Shown: in pieces, positions 8,699 through 15,493 of the stretch | Numbering within the stretch: the first letter of the stretch is position 1 | Layout: each line of letters begins with the position of its first letter | Source: Candidatus Zipacnadia bacterium | Lineage (GTDB): Bacteria > Armatimonadota > Zipacnadia > Zipacnadales > Zipacnadaceae | Assembly: GCA_029821455.1 (NCBI GenBank) | Contig: JALGTI010000035.1 | Coordinates: forward strand, 1-15,493 | Direction: 5' to 3' | DNA length: 15,493 nt | The notes under the pieces: model-generated | What the model saw: the letters and a program-made list of their open reading frames with translations, nothing else | The model's database searches: none | Told to the model about the DNA's origin: nothing | Program-made: the position numbers and the translations under genes

Positions 8699-9520
8699 TC
8701 ACTCCTGAATGCATACACCGGCCCACATTAACTCTTCAAAATCCCACGGGCGGTTGAGGAACGCGAACAGGTGCGGGTTCTCCCTGCAGGCCAGATACAT
8801 CGGCTCATCTTTCACCAGCCCCAGTTCCGGCACTTCCTTGGGTACTGCATATCGCAACTCCGGCACGTCCTGCGTGTAGGTCTCGTTGGGAATAAACTTG
8901 GGACTGCCGTCCTCTTCAATCAGATAGTGGGCGAACCCATGGCAGGCCTCGGTTGAGCCATAAAAGGAACTGAAGTCATCACTGACCCAGTTGACCATCA
9001 TCAGCGGCTCGTCGCCGGTGATTATGGTAACGTGCCCATAGTCAGGTGGCATAATCGCCTTATCACCGGGGCCAGCGGCCATTGCAATGACATCCAGCAC
9101 CTTTACCTCGCCGGGGCCGGCTTGATAGTCATCAACCCTCTGCATTAGGAACACAGCCTCGCCATAGATCACCTCATAGACCTCGGGGTAGCCAATGCCA
9201 CCCTCAAAGACCGGCGGATGGTAGTGGCCGGAGGTCTTCATATACTCCCGGCCCAGCATTCCCGGCACAAAGCAACTCATATCGTAGCGCAGGCGGTGCT
9301 TGCCCAGCAGGAGATCGCGATCGCCCTTCGCAAACAGATACCGATACATCCAGTACAGACACTCCGGGCCCTCCGCCTCCTGGTCAAGCAGCAGGGGCCG
9401 CAGGGCCTCCAGTTCACGTGTTCCACAGAGCGGGTCGGCAATCCCCTTGCCAAAGCTTACCTGCATAGTGTCGGGGTCAAACTTGATGGGAAGTCCACAA
9501 ATCGCGCTAAGATCCTCCAT
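8699..9520 (-). CDS. pgiA: Cupin-type glucose-6-phosphate isomerase (archaeal-type PGI)
   Basis: A 273-residue protein of the cupin phosphoglucose isomerase family, unrelated to the common large PGI. It interconverts glucose 6-phosphate and fructose 6-phosphate using a bound metal. The signature is GHYHPP with His99 and His101, then YPEVYEVIYGEA with Glu113, and the last ligand in PPDYGHVTI (His163), all in the central beta-barrel. Flanking segments of about 80 and 100 residues lengthen it relative to the roughly 190-residue Pyrococcus enzyme. An AGGAGG lies 9 bases before ATG 9520. The start overlaps the end of the ROK kinase gene by 14 bp, so translation is probably coupled. That links a kinase making a hexose phosphate to an isomerase feeding glycolysis. 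Confidence 0.92.
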   Translation of the reverse strand: MEDLSAICGLPIKFDPDTMQVSFGKGIADPLCGTRELEALRPLLLDQEAEGPECLYWMYRYLFAKGDRDLLLGKHRLRYDMSCFVPGMLGREYMKTSGHYHPPVFEGGIGYPEVYEVIYGEAVFLMQRVDDYQAGPGEVKVLDVIAMAAGPGDKAIMPPDYGHVTIITGDEPLMMVNWVSDDFSSFYGSTEACHGFAHYLIEEDGSPKFIPNETYTQDVPELRYAVPKEVPELGLVKDEPMYLACRENPHLFAFLNRPWDFEELMWAGVCIQE

Positions 9521-10531
9521 CTGAAACGTCCTCCTGATTCAAAGCCGGGCCGAGGACACCGAGAGCCACAAACGCAGCGGCTGCCGCGCCGATTACTCCG
9601 GCATCGTAGCCCAGTTGGGCTGGCGCCAATCTCGTGTCCTTAGCCACAGATGGCGTAGCATACGCTCTGAAGGCCTCCTCCAGCGGTCTCATAAAGGGCA
9701 CACCCATCTCAGGCACCCCACCACCAACCACAACTACATCCGGGTCCAAGACGTTGGCCACCCCCGCGATGCCCAGGCCCAACCACCTGGCCGCCTCCGT
9801 CACCACCTCCTGAGCCAGAGCATCACCCGCCACAGCCGCCTCCCCCACCGCCTTGCCGGTGAGCTGGTCGGGCGCAAACTCCCGCAAGCTGCTAGGAGTC
9901 GTGACATCGGATGTCAGGCGCTCGCGCGCTCTGCTCCCAATGGCGTCGCCCGAGGCGAGTGACTCAACGCACCCGCGCTTGCCGCAGGTGCAAAGGGGCC
10001 CATCGTCCGGTTTGACAACCACGTGCCCGATTTCGCCAGCATTGCTGTGAGCACCTTTGTAGATGCGCCCCCCCTATTATAACAGCCCCGCCCACTCCGG
10101 TGCCAACATTGACGTAAAAAACGCTGTCGGCACCACGCCCTGCCCCATAGAGGGCCTCGCCAAGTCCGCCCGCATTTGCGTCATTCTCCAGCGTCACCGG
10201 GTAGCGCAAAGCGTTCAGCAAAGAGCCGATCCAGTTCCATGCCTGCCCCGCCCTCCACGTGATGGGAGCGCCCAATTGTGCCAGTTGTGCCATCTACCGG
10301 GCCGCCAAAGCCGATCCCAATGCCAGCTACGTCGCCCTCAGACTCGGCAAGACAACTAGCCACAAGAGGGTACAGCCTGTCAAGAGTCACCGGCGCGCCT
10401 TGCGCTTTAGGGGTGGCCTCCCGCAACAGGTTAAGTATGGCACCGTCGGCAGCCGCCAGCGCCACCGAAAGCCGCGTATTACCGACATCAACGCCGATCG
10501 CCAGGGGCCCCTTGCAGAATACTCCCCCCAC
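9507..10531 (-). pseudogene. ROK-family sugar kinase (glucokinase-like), split by two +1 frameshifts
   Basis: Three overlapping frames make one ROK kinase. Frame 1 (GTG 10531 to about 10200) has the ATP site DVGNTRLSVAL and GIGFGGPVDGT. Frame 2 (about 10200 to 10070) has VTLENDANAGGLGEALYGAGRG and VGTGVGGAVIIGG. Frame 3 (about 10070 to 9507) has the zinc motif CTCGKRGCVES. Removing one C from the CCC at 10199-10201 and one G from the seven-G run at 10068-10074 (both as read on the minus strand) restores a continuous 340-residue protein, including GEIGHVVVKPDDGPLC. No other damage is visible, so base-calling errors in homopolymers or very recent mutation are both possible. ROK enzymes phosphorylate glucose, mannose, fructose or N-acetyl sugars. 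The gene starts 9 bp after gmhA and overlaps the isomerase gene, so its product most likely supplies that enzyme. Confidence 0.88.
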
Positions 10532-10540
10532 GGATAGCCC

Positions 10541-11119
10541 TTACCGGGTAAAGGCCGCCTCGATGAGGTCGCAGAGGATGTGGCCAATGGTAATGTGCGT
10601 CTCCTGAATACGCGGTGTCTCATCGGACGGCACCCTAAGGCATAACTCTACACTATCTGCCAGCCTGCCACCAGAGGCGCCTGTCATTCCGATGCAGCGT
10701 ACCCCTAGCTCCCGGGCGCGCTCAGCCGCCCGGATGACATTCTCAGCCTCGCCGCTGGTGCTAATGGCCACCAAGACATCACCACTGCGCAGCAGACCCT
10801 CTACCTGGCGCTCGAAGATGCGCTCGAAGCCATAGTCGTTGCCAACAGCGGTGAGGATAGAGCTGTCTGCGGTGAAAGCGATCGCAGCTAGAGCCTCGCG
10901 CTCCCGCCGGAAGCGCCCAACTAGTTCGCCGGCAATGTGCTGGGCGTCGGCCGCGCTCCCACCGTTGCCGCAGAAGGCTACCTTGCCCCCGGCTCTCAAA
11001 GCATCAATAATCAATCGGGCCGCCTTCTCGATGGCATCTGCCATCTCGTCTGCGGCCCGCTGTTTGGTCTGGGCACTAGCCTGCAGACTCCGTATAATGA
11101 CCTCTCTCATCTCCGTCAC
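10541..11119 (-). CDS. gmhA: Phosphoheptose (sedoheptulose 7-phosphate) isomerase, SIS domain
   Basis: A 192-residue SIS-domain isomerase, the same length as E. coli GmhA. It converts sedoheptulose 7-phosphate to D-glycero-D-manno-heptose 7-phosphate, the first step to the heptose of LPS core or other glycans. The sugar-phosphate loop CGNGGSAADAQHIAGELVGRF is at 50-70. The zinc ligands known from the family are all present at family numbering: His61, Glu65, Gln172, His180. ISTSGEAENV at 119-128 is the second phosphate loop. The GTG at 11119 overlaps the stop of the upstream hydrolase as GTGA, suggesting coupling. ATG 11110, with AGGTGA 5 bases before it, is an alternative start. DiaA-like SIS proteins are related, but the intact metal site favours GmhA. 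Confidence 0.88.
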   Translation of the reverse strand: MTEMREVIIRSLQASAQTKQRAADEMADAIEKAARLIIDALRAGGKVAFCGNGGSAADAQHIAGELVGRFRREREALAAIAFTADSSILTAVGNDYGFERIFERQVEGLLRSGDVLVAISTSGEAENVIRAAERARELGVRCIGMTGASGGRLADSVELCLRVPSDETPRIQETHITIGHILCDLIEAAFTR

Positions 11120-11925
11120 CTGGTTGTCTGTTGAAATCTGGTCCCGCGCTCCACAGGCCGGTTTTCCCCGTCTAAGCCCGTGTCGCCTTCACCCGGAAAA
11201 GGCGGCACGCCACTCGCGACGGTGCGTTGCGCAAGCCTGCGGGCAATTTGCACGGCCGAGATTGGGTTTCCGTGAGCAGGGAGGAACGTATGAACATCCA
11301 TCCGCAACAGGGCCCTCCAACTCTCGTACACAGTGCCCTCATCGTCACCGAAATGGCAGACCAGGTCTCGACCGACCAGCCAGTGGCTCGTCATCAGGTC
11401 GCCGACGCACGCCGTGCCCGTGTCCTGTACCACTGACACGGAGCCAACAGTGTGTCCTGGCGTAGGAACCACTGTCACCGCAAATCCGTACTCCTTGGGC
11501 AAAGAGAGGTCGGAGGACACGTGGTCGCCGGCGACTGGCTTGAAGCCAAACAGCCACGGCACCCGCCGGCCGATCGGTGAGAGCACCTTGCCTACGCGGT
11601 CTAGACCTGGTGGTATCACCGTCTTGCCCTCGCGCAGGATCTCCGCCTCCTTCACATGTGCAACTACAGGACAGCCACAGTCAGATTGAATCGCGTGTAG
11701 ATTGCCGACGTGGTCAAAGTGAGCGTGGGTGACGACTATCAGCTTGATCTGGTCTGGCCGGATGCCCTGCCGCGCCAAGGCTGCAGCGAACATACGGTAC
11801 TGCCCCCTCGCACCAGCGTCAACCAACAAGTAGCCGCTCCTGTCGCCGAGCAGGTGGTAGTTGCACAGAGGGAGTGAGATTGTCAGCACTTCGTCAGTCA
11901 GATTGCCCTGCAAGAGATGACCCAA
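11116..11925 (-). CDS. MBL-fold metallo-hydrolase
   Basis: A metallo-beta-lactamase-fold protein of up to 269 residues. The metal ligands are clear: THAHFDH with His67, His69, Asp71 and His72; His158 in PTPGHTVGS; Asp176 in CVGDLM; His218 in PAHG. This is the two-metal pattern of glyoxalase II, lactonase and related esterases, and the substrate cannot be told. A loose tail of about 35 residues follows the fold. There is no ATG near the start: the frame opens after a TGA with TTG 11925 directly against GGGAGG, while TTG 11913 lies 12 bases after it, so the exact start is uncertain. It is the first gene of the MBL-gmhA-ROK-isomerase operon and overlaps gmhA by 4 bp, suggesting a link to sugar-phosphate metabolism or detoxification. 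Confidence 0.9.
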   Translation of the reverse strand: MGHLLQGNLTDEVLTISLPLCNYHLLGDRSGYLLVDAGARGQYRMFAAALARQGIRPDQIKLIVVTHAHFDHVGNLHAIQSDCGCPVVAHVKEAEILREGKTVIPPGLDRVGKVLSPIGRRVPWLFGFKPVAGDHVSSDLSLPKEYGFAVTVVPTPGHTVGSVSVVQDTGTACVGDLMTSHWLVGRDLVCHFGDDEGTVYESWRALLRMDVHTFLPAHGNPISAVQIARRLAQRTVASGVPPFPGEGDTGLDGENRPVERGTRFQQTTR

Positions 11926-12005
11926 CCTCCCTCACTCTCTACCCATGTTTTCCAACTGTAGTCAGCATCCGACAGCCTCATCGAGTATAATCAGGAAGTC
12001 ACTTT

Positions 12006-12094
12006 GCTAGCCTTCGCCGGGCACCGTCATGTGGCCTTCACGCAGGCAATCCCTCCTGCGCGTGACGCCGAGTACCGTTGAGGGAGTCAGCTAG
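12006..12094 (-). other. Candidate structured RNA in the 376-bp gap upstream of the MBL operon
   Basis: The gap 11926-12301 has no convincing gene. Within it, nested complementary arms occur: 12007-12011 (CTAGC) with 12090-12094, GTCA 12026-12029 with TGAC 12063-12066, and an inner hairpin CGCAGG 12041-12046 with CCTGCG 12055-12060. Together they could fold as one multi-stem leader on the minus strand. It matches no riboswitch class that I recognise. A -10-like TATACT (11984-11989) lies downstream of it without a good -35, so the leader may or may not be transcribed with the operon. The right part of the gap holds the terminator of the CAP gene. Confidence 0.3.
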
Positions 12095-12214
12095 TTCGCT
12101 GTATTGGCTGCTGTTCCTGCCGGAATGTGGCGTCATGCTGACTACCCGGCAGTCAAGCTAGACCATCGCAGGTAGATGGCTCTTCCCCGGGCCCGAAGGA
12201 GCATGTCAGGCAAC

Positions 12215-12244
12215 AAAAAAGCCGCTGGCTGCCTGCCTGCGGCT
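12215..12244 (-). terminator. Intrinsic terminator of the TPR-CAP gene
   Basis: On the minus strand AGCCGC (12239-12244) pairs with GCGGCT (12220-12225) around a 13-base loop, and the stem runs straight into a T6 tract (A-run at 12215-12220 as written). It lies about 58 bp past the stop codon. Confidence 0.75.
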
Positions 12245-12301
12245 CAGAGGAGGGCTTGGAGCGATGAACCGATTGACTACCCGTTGGCGTGGCGGATTTG
12301 G

Positions 12302-13126
12302 TCAGTTGTCACCGTGTGTGGGGCCGAAGTTGGCCATCACCTGCCCCAGCCAGTAATCGCCATTGTCATTGACAGCAATGCCCACTCCAATCCGGCGCAG
12401 GTCCGGTCTGAGAATGTTCTGGGAGTGGTGGGGGCTTGCCAACAGGTCTGCGTGGGTCCGCTCAATGTTATGGACTGTCAGTGAATACCGGGTGCCCCAG
12501 CGTCTGGCCAGGTTCTCGGCCAGCAGCCGTGGGCGGAACGGATAGACCTGACCAAAGCGCTCTACTACGTTGTGGCGGCCCGGCGTTGGTGAGTAATGAC
12601 TCCAGAAGCTGCGGTCGCGCATCTCCTCACAGTGCCCGCGTGCCACGGTATTCATATCCGGCTCAACCAGCAGCACACACACGTTGTGCTGCCTACGTGA
12701 CTCATTGGTCAGCCAAATGCCCCGGGCCTCGCATTCGGCCATCAGCATAACCGTCTGGGGGATGTTCTTGCTGTCAGTGGGGTCGTAGCCCATCGAGTTG
12801 AGACTGAGCCACTTGTACTCCTGACAGGCCCTTTGCTCATCGCCAAGATACTGATAGGCCCTTGCTAGGTGCTGATGAGGGGCTGCCCACTGCGGGCGGG
12901 TACCCACCGCCTGCTGCAGCAAGTCCACAGCCGCCGCGTAGTTGCCCGCCGCAACCGCCTGGACCCCCTTGGTTACAAGCGCCTCGGGCTTGTCTGCCGG
13001 CTTGGGCGCCGCATGTGAACAGACAGCAACCAGCAACAAACTCACCAAAAGCGCACAACGGCTGATGGACAGACTTGGCCGCCATCCTGCTGGAAGTGGC
13101 CACTGCTTCATTACCGATCCCGCCAT
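12302..13126 (-). CDS. Secreted TPR-CAP (SCP/PR-1, YkwD-like) domain protein
   Basis: A 274-residue protein. A basic start and the hydrophobic stretch CALLVSLLLVAVC at 24-36, followed by SHAA, look like a Sec signal peptide; the lipobox is poor, so lipoprotein processing is unlikely. Residues 48-107 form one to two TPR-like helical repeats (GNYAAAVDLLQQAVGTRPQW, then AAPHQHLARAYQYLGDEQRA). Residues 142-268 are a CAP domain with the conserved cleft residues His177 (FWSHYSP), Glu204 (AENLA) and His234 (SPHHSQNIL), and the closing IGVGIAVNDNGDYWLGQV. Bacterial CAP proteins are extracellular, with activity mostly unknown. ATG 13126 is used; ATG 13111 would give a more typical signal peptide. The gene has its own promoter and terminator, so it stands alone. 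Confidence 0.88.
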   Translation of the reverse strand: MAGSVMKQWPLPAGWRPSLSISRCALLVSLLLVAVCSHAAPKPADKPEALVTKGVQAVAAGNYAAAVDLLQQAVGTRPQWAAPHQHLARAYQYLGDEQRACQEYKWLSLNSMGYDPTDSKNIPQTVMLMAECEARGIWLTNESRRQHNVCVLLVEPDMNTVARGHCEEMRDRSFWSHYSPTPGRHNVVERFGQVYPFRPRLLAENLARRWGTRYSLTVHNIERTHADLLASPHHSQNILRPDLRRIGVGIAVNDNGDYWLGQVMANFGPTHGDN

Positions 13127-13165
13127 CTCCCCCCACTGTCTTGATATAATCTTGATGCTATGCTG

Positions 13166-13195
13166 ATTATACCCAGACGCTAAGGGAAATGTAAC
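13166..13195 (-). promoter_or_regulatory. Probable sigma-70 promoter of the TPR-CAP gene
   Basis: On the minus strand TATAAT (13166-13171) is a perfect -10, with GTTACA (13190-13195) as a 4-of-6 match to the -35 box at 18 bp. The predicted leader is about 35 bases. TATAATC recurs facing it at 13145-13151, making a 7-bp inverted repeat with a 13-base spacer just downstream of the start point. Confidence 0.6.
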
Positions 13196-13239
13196 ATCTT
13201 TTTGTCATTTCCACCTAGTTTTTCGGCGGGGTACGGAGA

Positions 13240-14550
13240 CTACCTAAGGAATCGCAGCCACAAATAGATGCTAGCAATGACAATGGACTGTAACGTGAGG
13301 GGAATGCCATACTTGAGGTAGCGCTTGAAGCTGATGGGATATCCTGAACGCTCGGCAAAGCCTGCTACTACAACATTCGCCGCCGCCCCGATTATCGTGA
13401 AGTTCCCCCCCAGGCACGCGCCCAGCGACAGCGCCCACCATAGAGGTATCACGTTGATAGCGTATTCCCTCGCCAGGCTGTGAATCATCGGGATGATCAT
13501 GGCTGTGTAGGGAATGTTGTCCACAATCGCTGACAGCCCCGCAGACATCCAGACCAGCCCCAAGCTCATTGCGACAATGCTGCCACCTGTCAACTCCAGC
13601 AGCCAAGCTGAGACTGCCCCGATTACGCCTGTCTTCACTAAAGCTGCCACCATAATAAAGAGCCCGATAAAGAAGAATATGGTTGGCCACTCGACCTCGC
13701 GGAAGATCTCGTCAGGCTTTTCAGGGTGCAGCAGCAACAACAGCGCTGCGCCGGAGAGGGCAATCGTAGCTGGCTCCAATCCCAAATAGCCATGAATTGT
13801 GAAGCCGAATAGCGTCAGGAAGACAACCACTAGGCTCTTGCGAAGCAATACGTGGTCGGTGATGGCCTTGCTTTCGTCGAACGCCATAACCGTGGCCCGC
13901 TGCTCGTCCGTGACACGCACACGCCGATTGAGAACCAAGCCTAAATTGAGCAGCACAACGATCATCACAATAATAGCCACCGGCCCGTCCACTTTCAGGA
14001 AGTCCATGAAGCTCAGCCCCGCAGCCGAACCGATGAGTATATTGGGCGGGTCCCCCACAAGCGTGGCAGTGCCGCCAATGTTGGATGAGATGATCACGGC
14101 AATCAGGAAGGGGACTGGATCAACCTCGAGTGAGCGGCAAATCAGGATCATAACCGGCGCTATCAGCAGGACCGTCGTGACGTTGTCCAGGCCGGCCGAA
14201 GTCACCGCCGTGACCAGGCAGAGCAGGATCATTATGCGCACAGGATAGCCCTGGCCCCACTTGGCGCACTTGATAGCCAGCCATTCAAAGACGCCGGTGC
14301 GGCGCGTGATGTTGACTATCACCATCATCCCGATAAGCAGTAGGATGGTGTTCCAGTCAACACCCTCAATGTGTAACCCGGCCTCTTCATCAATCAAACC
14401 GTGCAGGGCCGTGTGCTGGTCAATGATGCCCAGCAGCAGCATCAAGGCGGCGCCCGCAAGCGCCGCCTTGGCCTTGTGTATCCGCTCGGTGGCGATCAAG
14501 GCATAGACAACTACGAAAATAACGACTGACAGGACTGCTACGGATGTCAT
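13240..14550 (-). CDS. ArsB/NhaD-family (ion transporter superfamily) permease
   Basis: A 436-residue protein made of about 11-12 membrane helices. The first half has the family signature NIGGTATLVGDPPNILIGSAAG at about 160-180 with the upstream AGLDNVTTVLL. The second half repeats the pattern (SAIVDNIPYTAMIIPM and GGNFTIIGAAANVV), the inverted two-fold repeat of the ion transporter superfamily. Relatives carry arsenite, Na+/H+ exchange or dicarboxylates. The DPPN and DN-x-P motifs fit the ArsB/NhaD/P-protein branch, but the ion cannot be assigned. There is no arsenate reductase or ArsR nearby, so arsenite export is not supported. The ATG overlaps the stop of the CBS gene by 4 bp (ATGA). Confidence 0.92.
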   Translation of the reverse strand: MTSVAVLSVVIFVVVYALIATERIHKAKAALAGAALMLLLGIIDQHTALHGLIDEEAGLHIEGVDWNTILLLIGMMVIVNITRRTGVFEWLAIKCAKWGQGYPVRIMILLCLVTAVTSAGLDNVTTVLLIAPVMILICRSLEVDPVPFLIAVIISSNIGGTATLVGDPPNILIGSAAGLSFMDFLKVDGPVAIIVMIVVLLNLGLVLNRRVRVTDEQRATVMAFDESKAITDHVLLRKSLVVVFLTLFGFTIHGYLGLEPATIALSGAALLLLLHPEKPDEIFREVEWPTIFFFIGLFIMVAALVKTGVIGAVSAWLLELTGGSIVAMSLGLVWMSAGLSAIVDNIPYTAMIIPMIHSLAREYAINVIPLWWALSLGACLGGNFTIIGAAANVVVAGFAERSGYPISFKRYLKYGIPLTLQSIVIASIYLWLRFLR

Positions 14551-15011
14551 TGCGACTGCTCGATTCCCAGCTTGGGGTGGACCAGCGCTCGCACGAGATC
14601 ACGCCGGCTGACTATGCCAACCAACTTCCCCTCGCGAACTACAATGACGCTAGGCAGACTCTGCGAAAGCATTATGTGCGCGACCTCGGCTATGCGCATA
14701 TCCTCGGTGACCGTCTGCAGAGTCTCGTGCTCCATGATGTCCTGGACCCTAATATCGCCCAGGTTGTCCAGGTCCGGCGTGGGAAAATCATAGGTCTCCG
14801 GCAGAAAGCTCAGGTCTGCGATCTCGTCCGTATAGCCAGGGAGCATGATGCGCAGCAGTACTGACTCAGACACTATCCCCAGCACTGTGCTCTCAGCATC
14901 CACCACCGGTAGCGACCGGTGGCGCCAGGTCTCCATCAACTGCGCAGCCTCCCGCAGCGTGGTGTCCGGATGCACCGTTACAACGTCCGTCTGCATGATG
15001 TCCTTGACCAT
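14547..15011 (-). CDS. Tandem CBS-domain protein
   Basis: A 154-residue protein that is almost entirely one CBS pair: CBS1 from VKDIMQTDVVTVHPDTTLRE to LGIVSESVLLR (about 2-56), and CBS2 from VQDIMEHETLQTV to LVGIVSRRDLVRAL (about 88-144). Such Bateman modules usually bind adenosine nucleotides and control a partner enzyme or transporter. Overlap with the permease gene as ATGA points to that permease as the partner. ATG 15011 has GGAG 8 bases upstream and starts exactly at the CBS fold. A GTG at 15071, just past the previous stop and with AAGG upstream, would add a hydrophobic stretch (VVVLGLLLTGAQI) that could anchor it in the membrane; I cannot exclude that form. Confidence 0.88.
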   Translation of the reverse strand: MVKDIMQTDVVTVHPDTTLREAAQLMETWRHRSLPVVDAESTVLGIVSESVLLRIMLPGYTDEIADLSFLPETYDFPTPDLDNLGDIRVQDIMEHETLQTVTEDMRIAEVAHIMLSQSLPSVIVVREGKLVGIVSRRDLVRALVHPKLGIEQSQ

Positions 15012-15073
15012 TATCTGCGCTCCAGTCAACAGAAGCCCAAGAACTACGACTCGGATTGCGTAACTTAGCACTG

Positions 15074-15493
15074 TTAGACCTTCTGTGGCTTGCCTGTCTG
15101 AGCGGCCTCGCGCGCGCGCAGGCAGACCTCCGTTATGCGCCAGACATCCTCGGCCGGAGCTACGCATTCCGTCTCACCGCGCAATGCCCGCACATAGTTG
15201 ACAAACTGTGGCTCTACCTCCGGAGCCTCAAGGCCGGTTGGCGGCTGCTCGTGGGTGATAAGCTCCAGAAACTCCCCACCCATGCGCGTCTCCACCACCC
15301 CCTGGCTGCCAGCCACCCGCAGGCGATCATCGCCATGCGTGGGGGCCGCGGCCGGGCGGCAGAAGTCTACCCGCGCCGAGGCCGAGCCGCCATTATCCAG
15401 CAGCGCGAGCACCGTGGCGTTGTTCTCCATATCCCGGTAGTCCGGCCTGCCGATATTACTCTGATACGCCATCACTTCCGTAATCTTCAGGCC
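15074..15493 (-). CDS. Gfo/Idh/MocA-family oxidoreductase, C-terminal part
   Basis: An open frame entering from the right edge, 139 residues to the TAA at 15074. Only the C-terminal alpha/beta domain is present. The stretch MENNATVLALLDNGGSASAR, then THGDDRLRVAGSQGVVETR, and the closing helix with FVNYVRALRGETE are typical of the substrate-binding half of Gfo/Idh/MocA NAD(P)-dependent sugar or inositol dehydrogenases. The Rossmann half and catalytic Lys lie outside the window, so neither cofactor nor substrate can be judged. The CBS gene follows closely (63 bp, or overlapping leader), so these may be one transcript. Confidence 0.85.
   Translation of the reverse strand, partial: GLKITEVMAYQSNIGRPDYRDMENNATVLALLDNGGSASARVDFCRPAAAPTHGDDRLRVAGSQGVVETRMGGEFLELITHEQPPTGLEAPEVEPQFVNYVRALRGETECVAPAEDVWRITEVCLRAREAAQTGKPQKV

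Noticed and set aside
8055..8708. Plus-strand 217-codon frame opposite guaB
   Set aside because: It is antisense to a clear IMP dehydrogenase and has no family features.
10068..10201. Programmed ribosomal frameshifting in the ROK gene
   Set aside because: Two shifts in the same direction with no stimulator seen, and ROK genes are not known to use it; homopolymer error or mutation is simpler.
11986..11991. Plus-strand TATAAT as a promoter
   Set aside because: There is no -35 at proper spacing and no plus-strand gene downstream.
13799..14248. Plus-strand open frame rich in Ser, Thr and Ile
   Set aside because: It is the mirror of permease membrane helices; its composition is that of an antisense shadow.
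13240..14550. Calling the permease an arsenite exporter (arsB)
   Set aside because: The family is broad and no ars gene is nearby; the ion cannot be assigned from sequence.

Overview
The window is about 15.5 kb of moderately GC-rich bacterial chromosome. Every gene I can support is on the minus strand, so transcription runs right to left. I count thirteen clear genes plus one gene (a ROK sugar kinase) split across three reading frames. The leftmost gene (anti-sigma factor) and the rightmost gene (Gfo/Idh/MocA oxidoreductase) run off the window. The mix of genes (ECF sigma/anti-sigma pair, TatC, GmhA, cupin-type phosphoglucose isomerase, MalK-type ATPase, Gfo/Idh/MocA oxidoreductase) together with short palindromic intergenic repeats suggests an uncultured, probably diderm bacterium with genomes of the Armatimonadota/Chloroflexota style. 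That placement is an impression from gene style, not a demonstrated assignment. No phage, transposase, CRISPR array, rRNA or tRNA was seen.

Reading in the direction of transcription (right to left): (1) 15493-13240 holds the end of a Gfo/Idh/MocA oxidoreductase, a two-CBS-domain protein and an ArsB/NhaD-type permease. The CBS and permease genes overlap by ATGA, so they are probably made together, with the CBS protein a possible nucleotide-sensing partner of the permease. (2) 13195-12215 is a self-contained unit: promoter, secreted TPR-CAP protein, terminator. (3) 12301-11926 is non-coding, with a candidate folded RNA. (4) 11925-8699 is a tightly packed sugar-phosphate operon: MBL-fold hydrolase, GmhA phosphoheptose isomerase, ROK kinase (broken by two +1 changes in homopolymers) and cupin glucose-6-phosphate isomerase. 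guaB (IMP dehydrogenase) follows 45 bp later. (5) 7160-5870 is a stand-alone MalK-like ATPase gene with a textbook consensus promoter and a terminator. (6) 5719-2474 holds tatC and a DEAD/DEAH helicase with a C-terminal cysteine cluster (YprA/MrfA type), separated by a 67-bp palindromic repeat that supplies tatC's stop codon. (7) 2236-1406 is a PHP-domain phosphoesterase. (8) 1292-1 is an ECF sigma factor followed by its zinc-finger transmembrane anti-sigma factor.

The most notable points are the doubly frameshifted but otherwise intact ROK kinase inside a translationally coupled sugar operon, the three families of small palindromic repeats in gene gaps (one reaching into a stop codon), and an operator-like dyad lying on the -35 box of the ATPase promoter. 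I did not find a clearly new defence, toxin or biosynthetic system.
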